Below are positions 18,350 to 27,596 of a DNA stretch of 64,000 nt, one piece after another. The DNA is taken from assembly GCF_003432065.1 (NCBI RefSeq), contig NZ_QWDE01000001.1, forward strand, positions 2,108,001 to 2,172,000. The letters run 5' to 3'. The stretch is from Mucilaginibacter terrenus. Lineage in GTDB: Bacteria > Bacteroidota > Bacteroidia > Sphingobacteriales > Sphingobacteriaceae. Positions within the stretch are counted from its first letter, which is position 1, and every line of letters begins with the position of its first letter. A program made the position numbers and the translations under genes. The notes below the pieces were generated by a model. That model saw only the letters and a program-made list of their open reading frames with translations. It ran no database searches and was not told the DNA's origin.

Positions 18350-18985
18350 TTATTTGTTAGGCTGCGGAGTTGTCCTGAGGTAAGGTTTTATCACCTTATG
18401 CCCCTTAGGGAACTTAGCCGGTATATCTTCTGTTTTGATGGATGGCAGCACTACTACATCTTCACCGTCCTTCCAATCTGCGGGAGTTGCCACACTGTGG
18501 TAAGCAGTTAACTGCAACGAATCTATCACCCTTAAAATCTCCTGGAAGTTACGTCCTGTTGATGCCGGGTAGCTGATGATCAGTTTAATCTTTTTATCCG
18601 GCCCTATTACAAACAACGAGCGTACTGTTGCGGTAAGAGAAGCGTTAGGATGTATCATATCATACGCTTGGGATATTTCCCTGCTCTCGTCTCCTATTAT
18701 CGGAAAGGTAACCTCTACGCCCTGTGTTTCGTTGATATCGTTTATCCATCCTTTGTGCGATTCCACATTGTCAGTACTCAGTGCAATCACCTTTACATTA
18801 CGTTTGTCAAACTCATCTTTTAACGATGCTGTTTTACCAAGTTCGGTAGTGCAAACAGGTGTATAATCCGCCGGGTGCGAGAATAGCACACCCCAGCTGT
18901 CGCCCAGGTATTCGTAGAAATCAATTTCTCCGTTTGATGTTTTTGCTTTAAAATTTGGGGCGTCGTCGCCAATGCGTAAGCTCAT
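18350..18985 (-). CDS. 1-Cys peroxiredoxin (Prx6 type)
   Basis: The 211-residue protein starts at the ATG at 18985 (MSLRIGDDAPNF), the usual family start; an upstream in-frame ATG at 19039 would add 18 poorly conserved residues. HPADYTPVCTTEL places the peroxidatic Cys at residue 45, and there is no other cysteine, so it is a true 1-Cys enzyme needing an outside thiol reductant. The C-terminal extension (KTEDIPAKFPKG) is typical of Prx6. It reduces peroxides in the cytoplasm. A SAM-I riboswitch lies upstream in the same orientation, and tRNA-Cys follows immediately. Confidence 0.95.
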   Translation of the reverse strand: MSLRIGDDAPNFKAKTSNGEIDFYEYLGDSWGVLFSHPADYTPVCTTELGKTASLKDEFDKRNVKVIALSTDNVESHKGWINDINETQGVEVTFPIIGDESREISQAYDMIHPNASLTATVRSLFVIGPDKKIKLIISYPASTGRNFQEILRVIDSLQLTAYHSVATPADWKDGEDVVVLPSIKTEDIPAKFPKGHKVIKPYLRTTPQPNK

Positions 18986-19147
18986 GTTTTTAATTTTATT
19001 AAGTTTTAAGTATCGGTTTGCTGCAATAAAGCTATGCAAATTGCAAACGTTTAACCAATAAAATCATCCAGGAAGAGTGTTGATGAAAGGCGCTAAATAC
19101 AAGCCAAAAGGACGCTTTTACAAACGTTCTGTTTTCTGTTAAATCAG

Positions 19148-19258
19148 CTTATCTGTCCCCGTTTAGTGCGGAGCAGGAATTAGCACCTTACACTGGCTTA
19201 AAGCCGGTACAGGTTGCTAAGACATCATAGGGCCTTTCCCTCTGTCTTTCTGGATAAG
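19148..19258 (-). ncRNA. SAM-I (S-box) riboswitch
   Basis: On the minus strand the 111-nt aptamer has P1 CTTATC/GATAAG at its ends and the invariant S-box blocks in order: AGGGAAAGGCCC, TATGATG, GCAACC, then AAGGTGCTAATTCCTGC. This matches the SAM-I consensus throughout. The next gene on this strand is the 1-Cys peroxiredoxin, whose start is 162 nt beyond P1. I see no clear terminator/antiterminator pair in that leader, so control could be translational or by an atypical platform. Confidence 0.95.
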
Positions 19259-19282
19259 TATATTTAAAGAACGATAACGACA

Positions 19283-19290
19283 CAAATGTA
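19283..19290 (-). promoter_or_regulatory. -7 element for the SAM-riboswitch transcript
   Basis: The minus strand reads TACATTTG, matching TAnnTTTG, 24 nt before the aptamer's P1 helix. No TTTG is found at the usual -33 spacing. The position suits a start site a few nucleotides ahead of the riboswitch. Confidence 0.5.
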
Positions 19291-19701
19291 GATATAAAAT
19301 CTATAATTCCTATAGACTTTATAATTTTTTTTACTTTTTTAATCTAAGTGACTGACAAACAAATAAAAAATAATTTTTACAACACTTGGTGAAATAATGG
19401 ATAACATTTAACTCGTTTTGTTGAGGTCCATATCATCCCCGTTTGTTGATGTCACAACCCTTTTAGATGTTACGACGTATAAAACAGTAAGTAATTTAAT
19501 ACTTTTAATATAACTATCGGTATAATGTTAAATATGAAATAATGCTGCGAAATAATTTATACATTAGCAAAGAAATATTATCTACCAAAAGTTAAATAAA
19601 TTACAGATATCGATAATTATTAAACAATAGCGTTGTATGGGTACTAAAATTGTACCTGTATGTTTAATAAGGTATTTACTAAAAGAGAAGAAACGGGTTA
19701 A
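19291..19701. other. AT-rich intergenic region without a visible gene
   Basis: This is the upstream part of the 716-nt gap between the peroxiredoxin and kinase starts. It is strongly AT-rich, with no open reading frame of convincing composition, no hairpin terminator and no repeat matching elsewhere in the window. It must hold the kinase promoter, but I cannot pick a convincing TTTG-N19-TAnnTTTG pair. Confidence 0.5.
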
Positions 19702-21186
19702 ATGATGAGCAATTCGGTAACAGATAATTTTTCTGAAGAAAGTGCTGCACGACTTGCCCGTTTAATAAATAACGTAAATACCGGTATCTGGCAGTATGAC
19801 CAGGTTACGCAAAAGGCGCAGTGGTCTGCCGGGTTTTACGCTTTACTTGGCTACAAGCCCGGCGACATCGAGTGCTCCTACAAAAACTTTTACGACAACC
19901 TTCTTTACCACGGGGACAAGGCTGCCTTTATAAAGGCTATCCATTATTCGGGGCCGGGGCCTGCGCCTGTTGCACAGGTCCGTTTGCTTACCAGGCATAA
20001 AGGCTACCAGTGGTTTGAAAGTACCGCTTTAAAGTACGATGGCGACGACGGCAGGTTTATATACGGAGTACTCAGCAATATTGATCATCACAAACTTACC
20101 GAACTAAAAGCCAAAAAAGCAGAGTTCTTGTACGCTGAAACCAGCCGCATTGCCAGAATTGGCGGCTGGGAAATAGATATACCAACAATGGGCCTGTATA
20201 TGTCGCCTGAGATATTTGAGATATATCAGCTATACGGCGATGTTAATATGACCTTTGACGAGGCAATCAGCTTTTTTGAACCACAGTACCAGCCTGTAAT
20301 TACCAAGGCGATTGACGATGCTATAAAACTCTGCAAACCATACGACCAGGAGATGCTGTTCCGTACGGCCAAAAACAATGTTATTTGGGTTAGGGCTAAA
20401 GGTGAGCCGATAATTGACGACGACGGCAAATGCGTCAAGGTGCGTGGCATTTTCCAGGACATTGATATCATTAAACGACGAGGCTTAAGTATGCAATCGT
20501 CTATCAACCTACTGGACGATCAAAACAAACGTTTGCAAAACTTCGCCTACATTGTTTCGCACAACCTTCGTTCGCATGCAGGCAATCTCAAATTCATGGT
20601 TAACCTTTTTGAAGAAAGCACAGCCGAAGCAGATAAGGAAGAGATTTTTTCTCACATAAAAACCATCAGCCACAGCCTGACGGCCACTATGGGTCATCTG
20701 GATGAGATTGTGAAAATACAATCAGAAATAGGCAAAGAGCGTAAGAACTTATCTTTTCAAAGTATTTTTAATAACGTGGTAGCTGCGCTGGACACCAATA
20801 TACAGGCCGGCAAGGTTCAGCTTAAAACCGACTTTAGCCGAGCGCAAGAGATAAGTTATATTCCTGCTTATCTGGAGAGCATCTTTCAGAATTTGCTTAC
20901 CAATGCAATTAAGTACCGCCACCCGCAGCGGCAGCCGATTATCACCTGTTATACTTATAAAGAGCAGGAACACATCTACCTCGTTTTTGAGGATAATGGT
21001 GTGGGGATAGATATGCAGCGGTATGGCGACCAGTTGTTTGGTATGTACCGCACCTTCCATAATAATAAAGATGCTAAAGGCATAGGCCTTTTCATGACAC
21101 GGAACCAGGTAGAAGCACTGGGCGGGAGTATAGACGTAGAAAGTACCGTTGATGTTGGCACTAAATTTACAGTAAGGTTATCGTAA
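19702..21186 (+). CDS. PAS-domain sensor histidine kinase
   Basis: The 494-residue cytoplasmic kinase has two PAS/PAC modules (about 15-135 and 145-265; landmarks GYKPGDIEC and VRGIFQDIDIIKRR). A dimerisation/phosphoacceptor helix follows with FAYIVSHNLRSHAGNL near 285 (His in SHNLRS). The ATPase domain has LLTNAIKYRH, DNGVGID and KGIGLFMTRNQVEALGG. There are no TM segments, so the signal is intracellular, and the first PAS lacks the LOV GxNCRFLQ motif. A response regulator gene begins 16 nt downstream and is probably its partner. Confidence 0.92.
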   Translation: MMSNSVTDNFSEESAARLARLINNVNTGIWQYDQVTQKAQWSAGFYALLGYKPGDIECSYKNFYDNLLYHGDKAAFIKAIHYSGPGPAPVAQVRLLTRHKGYQWFESTALKYDGDDGRFIYGVLSNIDHHKLTELKAKKAEFLYAETSRIARIGGWEIDIPTMGLYMSPEIFEIYQLYGDVNMTFDEAISFFEPQYQPVITKAIDDAIKLCKPYDQEMLFRTAKNNVIWVRAKGEPIIDDDGKCVKVRGIFQDIDIIKRRGLSMQSSINLLDDQNKRLQNFAYIVSHNLRSHAGNLKFMVNLFEESTAEADKEEIFSHIKTISHSLTATMGHLDEIVKIQSEIGKERKNLSFQSIFNNVVAALDTNIQAGKVQLKTDFSRAQEISYIPAYLESIFQNLLTNAIKYRHPQRQPIITCYTYKEQEHIYLVFEDNGVGIDMQRYGDQLFGMYRTFHNNKDAKGIGLFMTRNQVEALGGSIDVESTVDVGTKFTVRLS

Positions 21187-21202
21187 AAGATACTACTGTA
21201 TA

Positions 21203-21637
21203 ATGAGTGATGAAAGAAAAAGAATGACTGCCTGTATTATTGATGACGATGAAATTTTTGTTTACGGCTTTAAAAAGCTGATGCAAATTAAGGGTATACA
21301 CGCTGATACGCTTGATTTTAGCAATGGCAAAGAAGCTATCGACTATCTTAAAGATCCCTTTAACACGCACACTTTACCCGATGTAATATTTGTAGACATT
21401 AACATGCCGGTAATGGACGGCTGGGAATTTACCTGCAACTACGAGGAAATTAAAGCTCGTTTGGGCAAAAAAATCCCGGTTTACGCTATAAGCTCATCAA
21501 TTGACATAGATGATATTATTCGTGCAAAAAATAATTCTGTGATTAAAGATTACATCCTTAAGCCTATAGACGAGGCTTACATGAAGGACATCTTCAACTC
21601 CATAGATCCCGGTTTCGGCTTTCAGCAAATAGGTTAG
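21203..21637 (+). CDS. Single-domain response regulator
   Basis: The 144-residue receiver-only protein has acidic pocket IIDDDE at residues 12-17, phosphoacceptor Asp in VIFVDINMPVMDGW near 60, a switch Ser in YAISSS, and Lys in LKPID near 122. There is no output domain, so it relays to another protein or acts by interaction. It is 16 nt downstream of the PAS kinase and probably receives its phosphate. A start 21 nt further in (MTACII) is possible. Confidence 0.92.
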   Translation: MSDERKRMTACIIDDDEIFVYGFKKLMQIKGIHADTLDFSNGKEAIDYLKDPFNTHTLPDVIFVDINMPVMDGWEFTCNYEEIKARLGKKIPVYAISSSIDIDDIIRAKNNSVIKDYILKPIDEAYMKDIFNSIDPGFGFQQIG

Positions 21638-21645
21638 TATCTCAA

Positions 21646-21675
21646 TAAAAAAGACGCGAATTACCGCGTCTTCCT
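21646..21675. terminator. Bidirectional terminator between response regulator and manA
   Basis: AAGACGCG (21651-21658) pairs with CGCGTCTT (21665-21672). The longer T-run follows on the minus strand, but the hairpin lies between two convergent genes and can serve both. Confidence 0.85.
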
Positions 21676-21704
21676 TAAATAACATTTTAGAAGTATTTTG
21701 CTGG

Positions 21705-22685
21705 CTACTCGATATAGCTTTCTAATATTTTAAAGCCTGTGGTGGTCTCTAATGCTACGCTGTTAATTGTTTTGGGTAATAAAATACACTCGCCCATTTT
21801 TACATTGTAGGTTTCGCTGTTATGCTTAATGGTGTATTCACCTTCAACGCAAACATGTATCACAAAAGAGTCAAGGTTTGAATAGTCCTTTGTGGTAGCG
21901 TGCGTAAAATCAAGAACATTGGTGGTAAAGTACGGGCACTTTACCAATTCAACCGTCTCGTTCTGCGCAGGGGTATATTGCGTTTTATATTCGGGATAAT
22001 GCTTGTAATCTATTGCAGCAAGTGCTTCCTGGGTGTGCAGCTCACGTTTTTGCCCTTTATCATCTACCCTATCAAAATCGTATATGCGGTAAGTAATGTC
22101 TGATGTTTGCTGTATTTCGGCAATAAGCAGGCCTTTACCTATTGTGTGCACACGCCCGGCAGGTAAAAAGAACACATCTCCCGCGCTTACATCTTCACGG
22201 TTCAGTGTATCCATTATATGCCCACCGTCAAGCGCTTCAACGTATTCCTGTTCCGTCATTTCACGGTTAAACCCGGCAATAAGCGAGGAACCCGGGTCAG
22301 CCTCTATAACGTACCACATCTCTGTTTTACCAAAGGAGTTGTGGCGTTTCTTGGCTAGTTCGTCATTCGGGTGTACCTGTACAGACAGGTCGTCATTGGC
22401 ATCAATGAACTTTACCAGCAGCGGGAATGTATCACCAAAATGGTTATATACCTTATCTCCTACCAGCTCTGCTTTGTATTGTTGCAGCAGTTTATCTAAT
22501 GACTGGCCCTGCAGCGCGCCGCTTTCCACAACAGATACATCGGAGCTTACGCCTGATATTTCCCAGGTTTCGCCACAATTAGGCAGGTCGCCGATGTTCT
22601 TATGCAGGTAGGTCTCAATTTTATGGCCTCCCCATATTTTATCTTTAAATATGGTCTTAAATTTTAACGGATACAATGCTGACAT
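21705..22685 (-). CDS. manA: Mannose-6-phosphate isomerase, class I
   Basis: The 326-residue cupin-fold enzyme interconverts mannose-6-phosphate and fructose-6-phosphate. It shows KDKIWGGHKIETYL at the N-terminus, the zinc-site motif LSVQVHPND near residue 105, KTEMWYVIEA near 122 and AGRVHTIGKGLLIAEIQQTSDITYR around 185-205. The length fits the short Bacillus-type enzymes. It supplies mannose-6-P for GDP-mannose, relevant to the polysaccharide locus, but is encoded alone. Confidence 0.95.
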   Translation of the reverse strand: MSALYPLKFKTIFKDKIWGGHKIETYLHKNIGDLPNCGETWEISGVSSDVSVVESGALQGQSLDKLLQQYKAELVGDKVYNHFGDTFPLLVKFIDANDDLSVQVHPNDELAKKRHNSFGKTEMWYVIEADPGSSLIAGFNREMTEQEYVEALDGGHIMDTLNREDVSAGDVFFLPAGRVHTIGKGLLIAEIQQTSDITYRIYDFDRVDDKGQKRELHTQEALAAIDYKHYPEYKTQYTPAQNETVELVKCPYFTTNVLDFTHATTKDYSNLDSFVIHVCVEGEYTIKHNSETYNVKMGECILLPKTINSVALETTTGFKILESYIE

Positions 22686-22862
22686 GGTATGATGTTTTAG
22701 AAAGGTAAATCAACAAAAAACTAATTGCAGGTATACCTCAGTTTGTGCGGCTAAAATAAGCGTTGCTGTTACGCTAACCAAACTTTTATTGAAACGTTTT
22801 GTAGCTGCTGATGTAAACGTACGGACGCTTTCGGTACCAACTGAATAAAAGCACAATCAATA

Positions 22863-22894
22863 AAAAAGCCCATCCTGATTAGAATGGGCTTTTA
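22863..22894 (-). terminator. Intrinsic terminator of icd
   Basis: AAAAGCCCAT and ATGGGCTTTT form a perfect stem just after the icd stop codon. On the minus strand it is followed by a T-run. Confidence 0.9.
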
Positions 22895-22909
22895 CTATAT
22901 TGTTAAGTA

Positions 22910-24139
22910 TTATTTACCCAACTTCTTTTTTAAGTTTTCGTCAATGGCTTCCAAAAACTCCTCTGTGTACAGGTAATCGGTACCGTGCTCAACCTTTGGT
23001 TTAATGGTAATAGCCAAATCCTTGGTCATTTTGCCGCTTTCTACAGTTTCTATACAAACCTCTTCTAAAGCGTGGCAAAAATCAATCAGTTCCTGGTTAC
23101 CGTCCAGTTTACCGCGGAACTCTAAACCACGGGTCCATGCAAATATAGACGCGATTGGGTTGGTAGATGTTGGGCGGCCAGCCTGGTGCTCGCGGTAGTG
23201 GCGGGTAACGGTACCATGCGCTGCTTCAGCTTCCATTACAGTTCCGTCTGGTGTAACTAATGTAGAGGTCATTAAGCCCAGTGAACCAAAGCCCTGTGCA
23301 ACTGTGTCGCTCTGTACGTCGCCATCATAGTTCTTACAAGCCCAAACAAAGTTACCATTCCATTTAAGGGCAGATGCAACCATGTCGTCAATCAGGCGGT
23401 GCTCGTACACAATACCTGCTTCAGCAAACTTTTGCTTGTAGTCTTTTTGGTAGATCTCTTCAAAAATATCTTTAAAACGGCCATCATATTTTTTAAGGAT
23501 GGTGTTTTTGGTAGACAGGTATAAAGGCCAGCCCTTCATCAGCGCCTGGTTAAAGCAAGCGTGAGCAAAACCAATAATAGATTCGTCGGTGTTATACATG
23601 GTAAGCGCAACGCCGTCACCTTTAAAGTTAAATACTTCAAAAGACTGCTCAGGGCTTCCGTCTTCAGGCGTAAACTTCACAGTTAACTTACCTTTACCTT
23701 TAGTAACAAAATCTGTAGCGCGGTACTGGTCGCCAAAAGCGTGGCGGCCAATGCAAATAGGCGCTGTCCAGTTAGGTACCAAACGCGGTACGTTGTTCAT
23801 TACAATAGGCTCGCGGAAAACAGTACCATCAAGTATGTTACGGATGGTTCCGTTTGGCGATTTCCACATTTGTTTCAAACCGAATTCTTCTACACGCGCT
23901 TCATCTGGCGTAATGGTGGCACATTTAATACCCACACCATATTGCCTGATAGCGTTAGCAGCATCTATAGTTACCTGATCATCAGTTTCGTCACGGTATT
24001 GAATACCCAGGTCATAGTACTTTATATCTACATCAAGATAAGGAACAATTAATTTATCTTTAATAAACTTCCATATGATTCGGGTCATTTCATCCCCATC
24101 CAGCTCAACTACCGGGTTTTCTACTTTAATTTTTGACAT
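22910..24139 (-). CDS. icd: NADP-dependent isocitrate dehydrogenase
   Basis: This 409-residue enzyme is of the eukaryote-like homodimeric NADP type, oxidising isocitrate to 2-oxoglutarate in the TCA cycle. Landmarks are [22 protein letters not shown] at the start, the substrate segment [20 protein letters not shown] (Ser and Arg residues near 95-110), [22 protein letters not shown] (metal Asp) and [17 protein letters not shown]. The length matches the family. It is monocistronic with its own terminator and a putative -7 element 37 nt upstream of the start codon. Confidence 0.97.
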   Translation of the reverse strand: MSKIKVENPVVELDGDEMTRIIWKFIKDKLIVPYLDVDIKYYDLGIQYRDETDDQVTIDAANAIRQYGVGIKCATITPDEARVEEFGLKQMWKSPNGTIRNILDGTVFREPIVMNNVPRLVPNWTAPICIGRHAFGDQYRATDFVTKGKGKLTVKFTPEDGSPEQSFEVFNFKGDGVALTMYNTDESIIGFAHACFNQALMKGWPLYLSTKNTILKKYDGRFKDIFEEIYQKDYKQKFAEAGIVYEHRLIDDMVASALKWNGNFVWACKNYDGDVQSDTVAQGFGSLGLMTSTLVTPDGTVMEAEAAHGTVTRHYREHQAGRPTSTNPIASIFAWTRGLEFRGKLDGNQELIDFCHALEEVCIETVESGKMTKDLAITIKPKVEHGTDYLYTEEFLEAIDENLKKKLGK

Positions 24140-24175
24140 ACCTGATTTGGGTTATTTTTTCATATTAAACGGTTT

Positions 24176-24183
24176 CAAACTTA
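24176..24183 (-). promoter_or_regulatory. Putative -7 element of icd
   Basis: The minus strand reads TAAGTTTG, matching TAnnTTTG, 37 nt upstream of the icd ATG. The nearest upstream TTG is 24 nt away, longer than the usual spacer. Confidence 0.4.
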
Positions 24184-24433
24184 CATAAAATTTCATTTGA
24201 TGTTTTTCAACCAATTCACATAATTTTCAAAAAATATAATGCTTTGCTATCAACAAACAGGCATGTACCCGGGTTTGCACTTGTAAGTTTGCGGTGTCTT
24301 AATAATTAAACAATAAAATAATTAGTGTATTTTACGGCCGCAAATGATTTAAGCCGGCATTAAATATTGAAATTTTGGTGTTACTTTGAATTAAATAACC
24401 GTTAGCTATAACCAACGCATTGCTATTGTAAGT

Positions 24434-25141
24434 ATGATTAAGCTTTTTACTAAAACTATATTCTTTACTTTTTTGCTCACCGCTATTACGTTTATGGCAA
24501 AAGCGCAAATAGGCTACGATTATGCACAATACGATTTTGGCCTTGGCGCTAACATTAACCGTGTTTACGGCGATGCTGAAACTATAAAGAACACACCATC
24601 TGTAAGCATTAGTTTTAATTACAACCATACGCCATACCTAAACTATATAGTTGAAGTACAGGCCGGCAAGCTGGAGGGTGGTAGCGATACCAGCAAATCT
24701 GGAAGGTATTTTAAAAATAGATATACAGCATTGGTTTTTAGGGCGCAGCTGCAGGCGGGCGAGTTGATTGATTACTCCCGCAGTGGTTTAATGAACGGGC
24801 TCAAGAACCTTTATGTTTCTGCCGGTTTAGGCTATATGATTAACGATATTACACAGATCAACCGCGAATCGGTGATTACACCCGGCTTTTTCACCGGTGG
24901 CGAAGATAAAGCCAAAGAGCTTTTTATTCCGATAAGGGTTGGTTACGAGCTCAAATTCTTTAACAAGTACGATCAGCCGTCATTTAAAATAGACTTTGCG
25001 ATGCAGTATAATTCATCTTTTGGCGACAATATGGATGGGTTTACTGCCGGAAAAAGCAAAGACAAGCTGGTACAGTACAGTATAGGCCTAAAGTTTGCAA
25101 TTGGCGGCGTTACATCTTATAGCAAGCAGATACATTATTAA
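24434..25141 (+). CDS. Putative outer-membrane beta-barrel protein
   Basis: The 235-residue protein has an N-terminal signal peptide (basic MIKLFTK start, hydrophobic core, cleavage near MAKAQ). The rest alternates hydrophobic and polar residues with frequent aromatics, as in 8- to 10-strand barrels: YDFGLGANINRVYGD, VSISFNYNH, LYVSAGLGYMI and YSIGLKFAIGG near the C-terminus. No function can be assigned. It is divergent from icd. Confidence 0.75.
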   Translation: MIKLFTKTIFFTFLLTAITFMAKAQIGYDYAQYDFGLGANINRVYGDAETIKNTPSVSISFNYNHTPYLNYIVEVQAGKLEGGSDTSKSGRYFKNRYTALVFRAQLQAGELIDYSRSGLMNGLKNLYVSAGLGYMINDITQINRESVITPGFFTGGEDKAKELFIPIRVGYELKFFNKYDQPSFKIDFAMQYNSSFGDNMDGFTAGKSKDKLVQYSIGLKFAIGGVTSYSKQIHY

Positions 25142-25212
25142 CTAAATTGCCACAACAAGGGTAAGTTTGGCAGGGTTTTTAATGTATACTTAACGTATTT
25201 AATTAAACACCT

Positions 25213-25644
25213 ATGATACCTGATAACGACGATTTCGATAAGGTAGATCCCGACTACAGGGATGCTGACCTGGCCAATAACGGTGAAGATACCGCTAGTT
25301 TGGACGACCTGAATTTTAACGAAGCCGAAAACAGCTTTGAATACGATGTAAAAGGTGACGACCCGGATTATGACCACCCTGATCCGTACGATACAGCCAT
25401 ACCAAACGGCGACGACTTTAACTCTACCTACGACGAAGCCAACCCTTACGATACCAAAGGCGAGTATGATGCAACGCGTTCAATTGAAACAGATGCAGAC
25501 AGCCTGGGCATGCATATAGACGGTGGCAAAATAGTTGAATTGGACCCGCTAGACGCTAAGCTGGCACATACACCTGAGGATGACCGGGACGATCTGGACG
25601 AAGAAGGTTACCCTATAAACGATACGCCTAAAGATATAAGGTAA
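25213..25644 (+). CDS. Hyperacidic protein of unknown function
   Basis: The 143-residue protein is dominated by Asp and Glu with few basic residues and almost no hydrophobic core, so it is likely disordered. Short Pro-Tyr-Asp units recur (HPDPYDTA, EANPYDTK). There is no signal peptide, TM or known domain. A canonical terminator follows, supporting a real gene. It lies tail-to-tail with dnaX; another small acidic protein lies on dnaX's other side. Confidence 0.7.
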   Translation: MIPDNDDFDKVDPDYRDADLANNGEDTASLDDLNFNEAENSFEYDVKGDDPDYDHPDPYDTAIPNGDDFNSTYDEANPYDTKGEYDATRSIETDADSLGMHIDGGKIVELDPLDAKLAHTPEDDRDDLDEEGYPINDTPKDIR

Positions 25645-25660
25645 TGCAGACCCTTTATAA

Positions 25661-25699
25661 GAAGACAGGGATAGCCTAAAGGCTGTCCCTTCTTTTTTT
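25661..25699 (+). terminator. Intrinsic terminator
   Basis: AGACAGGGATAGCC pairs with GGCTGTCCCTTCT (one mismatch) around a TAAA loop and is followed by TTCTTTTTTT on the plus strand. The tail touches the dnaX stop codon, so it lies between convergent genes. Confidence 0.88.
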
Positions 25700-27527
25700 A
25701 ATCGAAATCCAGGTTGAATTTGTTTTTAAGATCAATAAGCTTGGGGTTCTTGGCCGCCATATGCTGAAACTTCTCTACAGATGTATAAGGCTTCCTGACG
25801 ATTGATCCTTCCTCTACCCTCGCCTCTACTTCAATATCAAAGTTTTTTAAAGTCGTACGCAGGTAGTTCATGATGTACGGCCGCTCGTCCCTAAAGGCGT
25901 TCTCCTGCACGCGGGTTGATAGCAAAACTTCAAATCGCTCGTTCCCTTTAGGCTGTGGTGTAACCGCTGTAAATATCGTGTACAAACCCACCGGTTTACC
26001 CTCTGCTTTTAGCTTTGCCCCATAATTGGTCCATGCCTGGAGGAAAGCATCCATGGTAAAAGCAGCTTTATCAGTACCCTTCAGGTAAGGGTCTTCCTCC
26101 TCTGCCATTGCTTCCTCTACCTGTTTACCCAGATCTTTTAACGACGGTATTTTCACCGAGGTAGCGGATGTGTGTACATTGGGGATAAAGGCGGTCTTTA
26201 TTTTTTCGGCAACAGGCTCCTCTTTAGCAGGAGGGGCAATAGGTGCTGCTTGTACGGATGCGGCTTGCGCCGGGGTTGCTGTATAGGCTACCGGGGTATC
26301 GCGAAGGACAGGCACTTCGTCCTGCTTTGCCGCTGGCGGCTCAGGTGCATTTACAGCGGTATCAGGTTTTTTTTTTAACTCTCCTTGCGGAACAGCGGCT
26401 GCCTGCGGCATTGGCGATGTTGCCAGGTTAAATACCGAAAGCAAGTGGCACATCTTCAAGAGTGCCAGCTCAACCTGTAACCGCTGGTTCTTACTTTGTT
26501 TGTAGGTAATATCGCACTGGTTGGCAATATTTAATGCTGATAAGAGGAAAGAGGTGGATGCGGTTTGCGATTGCTGCAGGTAGCGGGCCTTAATGGTTTC
26601 GCTTACTTCCAACAATTTAATGGTAGCCGTATCTTTCCCTACCAGCAGGTTACGCAAATGCTCGGACAAGCCAGAGATAAAATGCGCGCCATCAAAACCT
26701 TTCCCTAATATCTCATCAAACAACAGCAGCGTTGCAGCATTGTCTTCTGCAAGCAGCTTATCTGTAAGGCTAAAGTAGTAGTCGTAATCAAGGATATTGA
26801 GGTTATCAATAACCGAACGGTACGTAACATTGCCGCCGGAGAAGCTCACGATCTGGTCAAACATGGATAAGGCATCCCTTAATCCTCCGTCGGCTTTTTG
26901 TGCTATAATATGTAAGCCATCGGCCTCGTAGCTGATATTCTCTTTTTTAGCAATACCGGCCAGGTGCCCTGCCATGTCTTCTACCCGTATACGGTTAAAA
27001 TCAAATATCTGGCACCGCGATAAAATGGTAGGCAGTATCTTGTGCTTTTCGGTAGTGGCCAGAATAAAGATGGCGTAGTTAGGCGGTTCTTCAAGCGTTT
27101 TCAGGAAAGCATTAAATGCCGCCTGCGAAAGCATGTGCACTTCATCAATAATGTAAACCTTGTAGCGCGCACCTTGTGGCGGTATGCGTACCTGCTCTAT
27201 CAGGCTGCGGATATCATCAACCGAGTTGTTTGATGCCGCATCCAGTTCATGTATATTAAAGGAGTTGCCATTCTGAAAAGCGCGGCAGCTGTCGCACTCG
27301 CTGCATGCCTCGCCGTTTGGCTGTAAGTTGGTACAGTTAATAGTTTTAGCAAGAATACGGGCGCAGGTTGTTTTACCTACACCACGCGGCCCGCAGAATA
27401 AAAATGCCTGAGCAAGCTGGTTGCTCTTAATAGCATTTTTGAGCGTGTTGGTTATATGTTGCTGACCAACAACCGTTTCGAAAGTAGCCGGGCGGTATTT
27501 GCGTGCCGAAACAATGAAATTATCCAC
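25698..27527 (-). CDS. dnaX: DNA polymerase III subunit gamma/tau
   Basis: The 609-residue clamp-loader ATPase has RKYRPATFETVVGQ at the start, Walker A GPRGVGKTT near residue 47, a four-cysteine zinc module (CTNLQPNGEACSECDSC), DExx box IIDEVHMLS near 125, and sensor/SRC motif LPTILSRCQIF. Residues ~370-470 form a Pro/Ala/Lys-rich linker, and the last ~130 form the tau-type C-terminal domain. It loads the sliding clamp and organises the replisome. No frameshift slippery sequence followed by an early stop is evident. Confidence 0.97.
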   Translation of the reverse strand: MDNFIVSARKYRPATFETVVGQQHITNTLKNAIKSNQLAQAFLFCGPRGVGKTTCARILAKTINCTNLQPNGEACSECDSCRAFQNGNSFNIHELDAASNNSVDDIRSLIEQVRIPPQGARYKVYIIDEVHMLSQAAFNAFLKTLEEPPNYAIFILATTEKHKILPTILSRCQIFDFNRIRVEDMAGHLAGIAKKENISYEADGLHIIAQKADGGLRDALSMFDQIVSFSGGNVTYRSVIDNLNILDYDYYFSLTDKLLAEDNAATLLLFDEILGKGFDGAHFISGLSEHLRNLLVGKDTATIKLLEVSETIKARYLQQSQTASTSFLLSALNIANQCDITYKQSKNQRLQVELALLKMCHLLSVFNLATSPMPQAAAVPQGELKKKPDTAVNAPEPPAAKQDEVPVLRDTPVAYTATPAQAASVQAAPIAPPAKEEPVAEKIKTAFIPNVHTSATSVKIPSLKDLGKQVEEAMAEEEDPYLKGTDKAAFTMDAFLQAWTNYGAKLKAEGKPVGLYTIFTAVTPQPKGNERFEVLLSTRVQENAFRDERPYIMNYLRTTLKNFDIEVEARVEEGSIVRKPYTSVEKFQHMAAKNPKLIDLKNKFNLDFD

Positions 27528-27596
27528 AGGTATAAAGGTAGCAAGAAAATGCTTTGCCTAAAACATAAAAAGCATGTGTGGATAATTTGCAAACAA

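Noticed and set aside
25690..27527. Programmed frameshift in dnaX
   Set aside because: A run of lysine codons (poly-A/T near 26370) exists in the linker, but no adjacent early stop and stem-loop could be confirmed, so a gamma-producing shift is not claimed.
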